The notes under the pieces are model-generated. The model saw only the letters and a list, made by a program, of their open reading frames with translations. It was not told where the DNA came from and did not search any database. Shown here in pieces: positions 56,510 through 64,000 of a DNA stretch of 64,000 bases; the first letter of the stretch is position 1; every line of letters starts with the position of its first letter. Position numbers and translations under genes: made by a program. Source of the DNA: Chrysaora quinquecirrha (taxonomy: Eukaryota > Cnidaria > Scyphozoa > Semaeostomeae > Pelagiidae); NCBI GenBank assembly GCA_014526335.1, contig JACTAT010000133.1:348856-412855 (forward strand), written 5' to 3'.

Positions 56510-58190
56510 CCGCATCCCATTCAGAAGGAGAATGAGATTCAGAATGAGAATGAGATTGGGAAGGAGAATGAAATTCAAATGTCCCATTCAGAAGGAAATT
56601 CGCCAATAAGTTGCATTTTCTTGTCGACGGAGTGAAACAGGTAAAAGATTTTTACATCTGAATTGATACTGTATTTTCTGTACTAATACACTCCTGATTT
56701 GCTCAAAATTGTAAAAATAAGCCAGAAAATCCACGGAATGATATTCGCGATTTAGGCCCCACGGAAACGAGGCAATATCCCATTCAGACGGAGATTCGAA
56801 AAATCGCATTTTCTCGTAAATTGTGAGACAGATTTCAAATATTTTTTGTAAAAAGATATCTTATGGGATGTGTGTTCTTGCTGTAAGAAGCAAATTTTGT
56901 AATTTTATCTGAAACGGCCAGCATGATATTCGATTTTTGTCAAGAACCAATACGAGGCAAAATGTCCCATTCAGACGGAGATTCGAAAAATGTCTAATTT
57001 CCCGTAGAAATTGGAATAAAATCTTAAAAATCCATTTGGATATGATAGGGCGATATGATTTACATGTTACCAGTCCAAGAAAATCCATTTATTGTTTTAT
57101 TTTCATATGAAAAACAGCCAGAATAATATTCAAAATTAGGCCACATCCAAGCGAGGCAATGTCCCATTCAGACGGAGATTCGAAAATGCCGATTTTCTTG
57201 TGAACTGCTGGGCAGATTTTAAAAATTCTTGCAGAAGTTGAAAATAGAGCTTCAGGCGATGATATATATCCAAAAATAAGTTACTTTCTTGTTCTTTCCA
57301 GGACGGAAAAGGCCAGAAGAAGATTCGTGCAACTTAGGCCAAAACGTCGTTCCATAACGAGGTTTTATGCAAATTAGGTAGCAGAAGTCGGTGAATCAAG
57401 ATAACATGACTCAAGTCTAGCGATCAAATCAAATACGGAGGTTTGCGTCTTTGGTGCACCGGTTTTACAAAAATGCAATCTAATGCAACTGCTTTATCTG
57501 ACTGATGATACACTGATTTTTATCAGAAACTATGGCTCTTTACCATATTGTAGGTTTTCCATAATTTGAAATGGATGATATTGATACAAACTGATTTTTA
57601 ACATAAAGAAACAATTATTTTGGACGTTTTCTCCTCAATTTCGACAAATAACTTTTGGCGATTTCAAATTTTTAATTGTTTATGAGTAAGAAATAGTGCA
57701 TGCTATTGCTGTCGATGCGCTATTGTCGTTAAAAGAGAAGTAAATAACAAAATAGCAACAAAAATCTAAAACAGTTCCCATTACTTCCAGTAACGGCCTC
57801 TACCTCCAGCCCATGGTTAGCACATTCATTTCACTTTACGGGGGTCGTGTATAGTACAGAGCAGCGTGTAAAAAACCTTGTGCTTTTGAATGGAATTTAA
57901 TTTGCATATTTAGAACAACAACTAATTTGCATAAAATCTCGTTGCCTCGCTTGGATGTGGCCTAAATTTGAACATTATTTCGGCTATTTTTTATAAGAAC
58001 ACAGACAAATAAATGAACTTTCTTCTTTGACTAAAAACATGTATATCATACCGCCCTATTATATCCAAAAGGATTTTTAACATTTTTTTCACAATTCACC
58101 GAGAAAATTGTAATTTGTCGAATCTCCGTCTGAGACATTTGAATCTCATTCTCATTCTGCAATTTCAATCTCATTCTCCTTCCAGCTGGG
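56510..58190. mobile_element. Long foldback element, copy 1
   Basis: The left arm starts GAAGGAGAATGAGATTCAGA (56,524). The right arm ends with its complement (CAATCTCATTCTCCTTCCAG, to about 58,185). Both arms carry CCCATTCAGACGGAGATTCG (left, 56,778, 56,961, 57,159) or its complement CGAATCTCCGTCTGA (right, 58,118). They also match over GGCCACATCCAAGCGAGGCA. A unique core with no coding lies between. An adjacent second copy shares the core. Confidence 0.75.
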
Positions 58191-60020
58191 CTCTGGTTCG
58201 CATTTTCTCGTAAATGATGCGACAAATTTCAAAAATTTTTGCAAAAGATATCTCATGGTATGTGTGTTCATGCTGTAAGAAGCAAATTTTGTAATTTTAT
58301 CTGAAACGGCCAGCATGATATTCGATTTTGTCCAGAACCAATACGAGGCAAAATGTCCCATTCAGACGGAGATTCGAAAATGTCTTATTTCTCGTAGAAA
58401 TTGGAATAAAACTTAAAATCCTTTTGGATATAATAGGGCGATATGATTTACATGTTTTTAGTCCAAGAAAATCCATTTATTGCTTTATTTTCATATGAAA
58501 AACAGCCAGAATACTATTCAAATTTAGGCCACATCCAAGCGAGGCAATGTCCCATTCAGACGGAGATTCGAAAATGCCGATTTTCTCATGAACTGCTTGG
58601 CAGATTTTAAAAATTCTTGCAGAAGTTGAAAGTTGAGCTTCCGGCGATGATATATATCCAAAAATAAGTTAATTTCTTGTTCTTTCCAGGACAGAACAGG
58701 CCAGAAGAAGATTCGTACAACTTAGGCCAAAGCGTCGCTTGATATCGAGATTTTATGCAAATTAGGTAGCAGAAGTCGGTGAATCAAGATAACATTGCTC
58801 AATTCTAGGGATCAAATCAAATGCGGGGGTTTGCGTCTAAGGTGTACCAGTTTTACAAAAAATGTAATCGAATGCAACTGCTTTCCCCGATTGATGATAC
58901 ACTCAATTTTTAATTAGAAACTACCGGTTTTTCGTTACAAGAAACCGTTTTATAAGAAACCAACCAGTAAGATTTTTGGCAAATTACAATTGATTCTTTT
59001 GTTCTTTTGTTTCTTAAAACAATAGAAAATTTTAGAAACTTTGTGAGTAGTGAGGCTTTAGCTAGGTTTCTCATATAGCAAAAAACGTCTATGCTCTTAA
59101 CCATATCATAGGTTTTTACAACTTTAGCTCAAAATGAGATCGAGGATGCCCTATTATTATTAACAAAAAGAGACAAATATTTTGGGCATTTTCTCCTAAA
59201 TTTCGACAAATAACTTTTTGAAGATCTCAAAGTTTCAATTTTTAATAAGTAAGAAATAGTGCAAGCTATTGCTGCCGATTCGCTAAGCGCTATCGTCGTT
59301 AAAATGAAATTAAAGAACAAAATAGCAACAAAAAATGTAAAAAAAAATTCCCATTACTTGAGATATTTTTTACAACTTCTCTTATATTATGTTGAAATGA
59401 TATGTCCTATCTTGTTAACAGTACCGGCCTTCATTTGCAGCGAAGGGTAGTGCATTCACTTCACTTTACGGGGGTCGCGTAAAGTAAGGAGTAGCGTACA
59501 TAATTCTATGGAATTCAATTTGCTTATTTGCTCATTTGCATTTTGACATCAACTAATTTGCATAAAATCTCGTTATGGAACGACGTTTTGGCCTAAGTTT
59601 TGTGAATCTTCTTCTGGCCGTTTCCGTCCTGGTTTACACAAAAATTAAACACATTTTTGGACATATATCATCGCCGGAAGCTCAATTTTCAACTTCTGCA
59701 AGAATTTTTTAAATCTGCCCAGCAGTTCTCGAGAAAATCGGCATTTTCGAATCTCCGTCTGACTGGGATATTGCCTCACTTGGGTGTGGCCTAAATTGGA
59801 TATTATTCCGGCTATTTTTTATAGCAAGATAAAGAAATAAATGAATTTTCTTGGACTAAAAACATGTAAATCATACCACCCTATATTATCAATAAGGATT
59901 TTTAACATTTCTTTCAACTTCCATCGAGAAAACTGAGATTTTTCGAATCTCCGTCTGAGACATTTGAATCTCAATCTCATTCTCCAATTTCAATCTCATT
60001 CTCCTTCCAGCTGGGTTCTG
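58190..60020. mobile_element. Long foldback element, copy 2, head-to-tail with copy 1
   Basis: Repeats the copy 1 order: TGTAAGAAGCAAATTTTG, TCATATGAAAAACAGCCAGA, GGTAGCAGAAGTCGGTGAAT, then the core (TTCGACAAATAACTTTT) and an inverted right arm ending at 59,946-60,020 in CGAATCTCCGTCTGAGACAT and CTCATTCTCCTTCCAGCTGG. The outermost left segment is missing, so it joins copy 1 directly. No open frame of note. Confidence 0.75.
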
Positions 60021-60947
60021 GTGAAAATCTGTGTCAAACTTGAAAACAACAAAAGTTGAATTGAATTCTTTGTCTTGTCAGGTCTTGTCTTGTCTTGCTG
60101 AGGGTAGGTAGTCTATAAACCGGTTAACCTACTTTTTTCTATTAGTGTAATATTAATTTTTTTATATGTTAAGGGTATTTGTGGGAGATAATGTACAGTC
60201 CCAGTAAAAATGTAAAACACAGCATTCTTTTTGATGTGTCACAAAGCTGGCTTGGCCACCAGCGCGAAAATTTGAGTGGTACCACAAGTGCACCTGATGA
60301 AATATGGTGTATGATTTTATTATTCATCATAGCTCAGTTCCCAGGGTGGAATCCATGCAATCTCCACGCCAGAGATTACGCCAATGAAAACTGCTTTCAC
60401 GGCAATAGAAACAATAGATTTATTGTTCTATTAGGAAAATAGTAACGCTTTGAATTGTTTTTTCTGAAAGATTCACGCCAGTACGCCAAAAATTTTCGAA
60501 ACTTCACGCAGGATTTCTCTGATGTAGGCTACATGGATTCCACCCTGGCTCAGTTCAGGCAATTCCAGCTCATTATATAGGTCATTCAGTGTTTTATCAA
60601 TAACTGCACTTGACCTTGTTTTTCTTACTTTTGGAAAGTTCTGGCTTTAGTGCACGTGACCTTGAAAAACTGGTCTTAGCATGCCAGAGATTTCGTCAGA
60701 ACATGCCATGAAATCCAGACAGGAAGTCATGTTATGTGAGCATAGCTGTCATGACCTTTACCTCACATGGGTAATTTTGTTCAAGAAAAAGATTGTATCA
60801 TGTTTTTGTATGGAAAATGAACAAACTCAAATTTGCAGAGACAGTACATTCCTCTGACTTGTGTCCCAAAATGAAGGAACAGACTGTTTTTAGAATACAC
60901 CATCTTAGCTTTGTCAATCCATTTTTATCATAATTTAAACATTATGT

Positions 60948-61400
60948 CTCACCACAATTGATGGGATTTGAAACCAAGACTGCATGATCAGAGAGCCACA
61001 ACGTTTCCACTGAGCTATAGAGCTCAATGAAATTGCAGAGTAACTCTCCAAGTCATACAGCCCAAGGCTCTCATCCCATTTTGCTTTTTGTGTTTTGGCT
61101 CTATTTGTCCTGAATGATAAATACAAGGATAGATTTGGGTTCAAATCCCATCAAATTTGTATGCCACTTGTGGAAAAATCTATCCTTGTGTTCACCATTC
61201 ATGACAAATGTATATAAATAGTTATGGTGCTGAAGAAGGCTCAACATAGCCGAAACACAAAAAGCAAAATGGGATGAGAACCTTGTGCTGTATGATTGAG
61301 AGTTACTCAGCGATTTAATTGAGCTCTGTAGCTCCGTGGAATTGTCATTGGCTCTCTGATCATGCAGGTTCAAATCCCATCAATTGTGGTATGCCACTAG
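60948..61400. repeat. Inverted pair of SINE-like sequences
   Basis: Minus-strand copy 60,948-61,045 and plus-strand copies from about 61,130 and 61,318 share GGCTCTCTGATCATGCAG and CAAATCCCATCAA with the SINE at 4.85 kb. GCAAAATGGGATGAGA at about 61,263 is the inverse of TCTCATCCCATTTTGC at 61,070, making a ~150-bp-armed palindrome. The pol III boxes are more decayed than at 4.85 kb. Confidence 0.6.
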
Positions 61401-61597
61401 TGAAAAATTCTGCCTAAAAAAGTATGGCATATGATAGCTTTTCAGAATGACGAATTTTATATTAACTCTATTTACTTTTCCTACCAAGTACTGTATTTAA
61501 TAGTTTTCCTAATTTTCCAACCTAAAACTAATTTCCAATGTCTTCTTGTTTATTTGAAAAAGAACCATTGATTTGTGAGTATTATTTTATTTTCCAG

Positions 61598-61713
61598 ATC
61601 CTATATCCAATGCATTCAAGATGGCAGCAGCAAATAGGCACACGTTTGTAAGCATTGACACTGCTTTTTATGATAAGTATGACAAATCTTCACAAAGTTT
61701 CTCATTCAAAAGG
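61598..61713 (+). CDS. Candidate internal exon of an unknown gene
   Basis: 116 bp between a good acceptor (TTATTTTCCAG) and a strong donor (GG|GTAAGT). Only one frame is open and it fills the exon: PISNAFKMAAANRHTFVSID, then TAFYDKYDKSSQSFSFKR. Ends in phase 0. No family recognised and no partner exon found, so it may belong to a gene extending to the right. Confidence 0.35.
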
Positions 61714-61859
61714 GTAAGTTTTTGTTTTCTTCATAGTTTTTTGTGTAACATCCTTATTAAAATTTTTTTGTTAAGTGTTAATATAATGCTTTTGCTTTGT
61801 GTTGTTCATTATGTTGTTCTTCCTATTGACTTAGGCATTTAAACTCATTGCACAAAAGA

Positions 61860-63130
61860 TCTATTTATTCACCTTAACTGTTTTCTGAAATTCATCCAAT
61901 TCTTGAAACTCACCTATTGTATATATAATAATGATATATGATAATAATAAAGTGAACTACTTACACCTATCAATCAGAACATGCCCCTCGACCAAATTTT
62001 GTAGAATAACTTGAAAAGCATAATGCAATAGCTGCTAAAAACAACTGACTTTGATCAAAAAACTTATTGGGATTAATATTTCATCATAATTGTTATCATA
62101 TATTTCATCAAAAAACTTCTGAATGACCATATATTTGGAGGCCTGTCCATTAGCATGCCAGGCAAAACAAAACTTCTAGCACCCATAACTTCGTCCAGAC
62201 TGGTCCAATTTCAAAGAATCACACATCAACCAATTTTTCTTGAGGAGTGCTTTCATTTGATTTATAATATATCTTTTTGATGATGTCTGCAAAAATAAGA
62301 TATATTACGTAGTACATTTTTATGACATCATTTATGTGATAAAAGCACAAATTACTTCAATTTTTCTACTTTAATTGATAATTCTTAGAGACAACAAATG
62401 TCAATACTAAAGCAAAGTATTGCATGGTTTTTGTCATAAACCTTTGGCCGTTTGGATAAAATATGCTACATAGCTTTCTAAAAGAGAGCCTATTATCATA
62501 ACTCTATCTTTACCTAATTTGGTTGCGATGCAACTGCTCTTTTGACCAGCAAGCACCAAATTGTAATTATTACTAATGAAGGATCACTTGTCATATACAA
62601 GGTTTCATTGCCCTAAGTATTATAGTTCTTGAGATACTCTGTAGGGGGAATTTTTTGCCTCCCCTGGGTAGTGGCCTGATCCTTAAAGCCTGGATAAAAT
62701 AGGGTTAATTCAGCTCCTTTAAACTTAGAACAATCAAACTTAGTAGGCTTAAAAAATGTTTTTGGGATAATATGTTTGTTTGCGATTTTGCTCAAAAAAG
62801 GTTCCTGAAGACACAAATCCTTGATCAATTCTATATTCCAGAAAATACATAAGTCGTCATCACACTTTTGTTTTTAACTTATAAAGCCATATTTGCACAG
62901 ACACAATTGCAAATGAATGAAAACGCAATCATTTCACTTATCAAAGACCTAACTAGTCTGCTATGAAACCTAGAAGATTTCCAAGAATTTCAGTTAAAAT
63001 TATTGGATTTCTAGCAAAGGTTTGCAAGACTTGTCTAAATGATTTAGGGGCAAATGCAAATCTTGTTGACATCTTGCATGCTATTGATGGAATCCTTCTG
63101 CTTCATTCGAAATCCCCTAGGAATTCTTTT
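61860..63130. other. Intergenic or intronic, nothing recognised
   Basis: AT-rich. The frame on the minus strand at 62,613-62,828 (MIKDLCLQEPFLSKIANKHI) has no motif. If the exon at 61,598 is real, this could be its following intron. Confidence 0.35.
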
Positions 63131-63131
63131 G

Positions 63132-63532
63132 AATAGACCATTTCAACTAAGAGCCTCCTTTTCAAAAAATGGGAAAATTAGGTCATAGAGAAATTTCGAC
63201 TTCAGATTCGAATTCAGCACCCTTTTTTTAGTCTTCTAGTCCTTAAGATCTTGATTTTATAGGTGTTAAAAGTTTGAAATTCTATAAAGGATTTGACCGT
63301 AAAAAATCGCGGGGGTGAAATTTTACACCCTCAATCATTTTACAAGGTCAAATCCCTTATAAATTTTCAAACTTTAAATCGCTATAGAATCAACATCGTA
63401 AGTACTAGAAGCGTAAAAATTCTCCTCCACACTAGGAAGAAGGTGCCAAATTCGAATCTGAAGTTGAAATTACTCTATGACCTTATTTTTAATTTTTTTT
63501 TAAAACGAGGCCCTTAGTTGAAATGGTCTATT
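63132..63532. mobile_element. 401-bp hairpin MITE
   Basis: Outer 20 bases AATAGACCATTTCAACTAAG are exactly inverted at 63,513-63,532. The arms remain complementary with some changes through GTCATAGAG / CTCTATGAC, TTCAGATTCGAATT / AATTCGAATCTGAA and AAGTTTGAAA / TTTCAAACTT, up to a loop near 63,310. Almost the whole element can fold into one hairpin. No coding sequence. Confidence 0.85.
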
Positions 63533-64000
63533 GTACAGAAATCTAGGAAATCTTGTGGACTGAGTGATTTGCTAGATATTCTTAGGTGCCTAATTGCTAG
63601 GGGATCAGAATAGGGGGGCTGGAACTTTGTTAAGAATGTATTGGCAAGAGAGTTGGAATAAACAGGGGGCGGAGTTTTCCTCACAAACGTTGTCTCAAAA
63701 CTGGTTATAGTACTTATGAGACTAGAAAATCCAAAGTTCTCAAAAAGAGTAGGGAGTACAAGTGAAACATGATATCAACATTAATATCAATGTGAATCTT
63801 AATAAGCAGGGGGTCCTCATAAAGGTGGGGCTTCGAAAATTTTCAAAACATTTCTTAGCGAGTGGAGAGGCAATTAGGCACCTAAGATTAAGAATTTCTT
63901 TCTTTGTTTTAGTTATGGAGAAGGCTGCCATCTTTTCAAAAATATGTTTTGTTCCTGGTTTTATTTGTGATTATACCATGCTTGTTCCTGTTTCTTCATC

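Overview
The window is animal nuclear DNA: AT-rich, full of spliceosomal introns and packed with transposon remains. A laminin chain, tRNA-derived SINEs and hAT, pogo/Tigger, Ty3/gypsy, BEL-like and non-LTR fragments all fit a marine invertebrate such as a cnidarian or sponge. The species cannot be named from the sequence alone.

Region 1 (1-12,838, minus strand) is the 5' half of one well-preserved gene for a secreted laminin chain. Eleven exons could be placed. All have GT/AG borders and compatible phases, and together they give 1,185 residues that run off the left edge. Domain order is signal peptide, LN, about 4.5 LE repeats, LF (laminin IV type B), further LE repeats, L4 (laminin IV type A), LE. 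One intron holds a young tRNA-SINE with a 19-bp target duplication. Another holds a possible decayed copy of an LN exon.

Region 2 (12.8-28.7 kb) is gene-poor. It contains a SINE, a dispersed repeat with heat-shock-element-like triplets, an 800-bp foldback element, a Ty3/gypsy integrase relic and an endogenous CRESS-DNA virus Rep pseudogene broken by two in-frame stops. It also contains a decayed gene of an unrecognised family with a zinc-finger-like N-terminus and a YqaJ-like C-terminus, a broken hAT transposase and a non-LTR tail.

Region 3 (28.6-38.0 kb) is a nested stack. A Ty3/gypsy reverse-transcriptase relic is split by a 7,956-bp hAT element with matching 8-bp target duplications. That hAT is itself interrupted by a pogo/Tigger transposon, which carries two further insertions. 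A second Tigger 3' end lies alongside.

Region 4 (38-54 kb) holds minisatellites, a hAT deletion derivative, a 340-bp tandem array apparently grown from a hAT C-terminal segment, and a BEL-like retrotransposon start. It also holds unrecognised coding-like segments split by a SINE, a second pogo-type transposase, and a hAT relic containing a 1,291-bp hAT derivative with perfect 11-bp ends and 8-bp target duplications.

Region 5 (54-64 kb) is mostly non-coding. It contains two adjacent long foldback elements, inverted SINE-like copies, one candidate exon with good splice sites and a 401-bp hairpin MITE.

Apart from the laminin gene, no complete host gene is visible. The window is mainly a record of repeated transposon invasion and decay.
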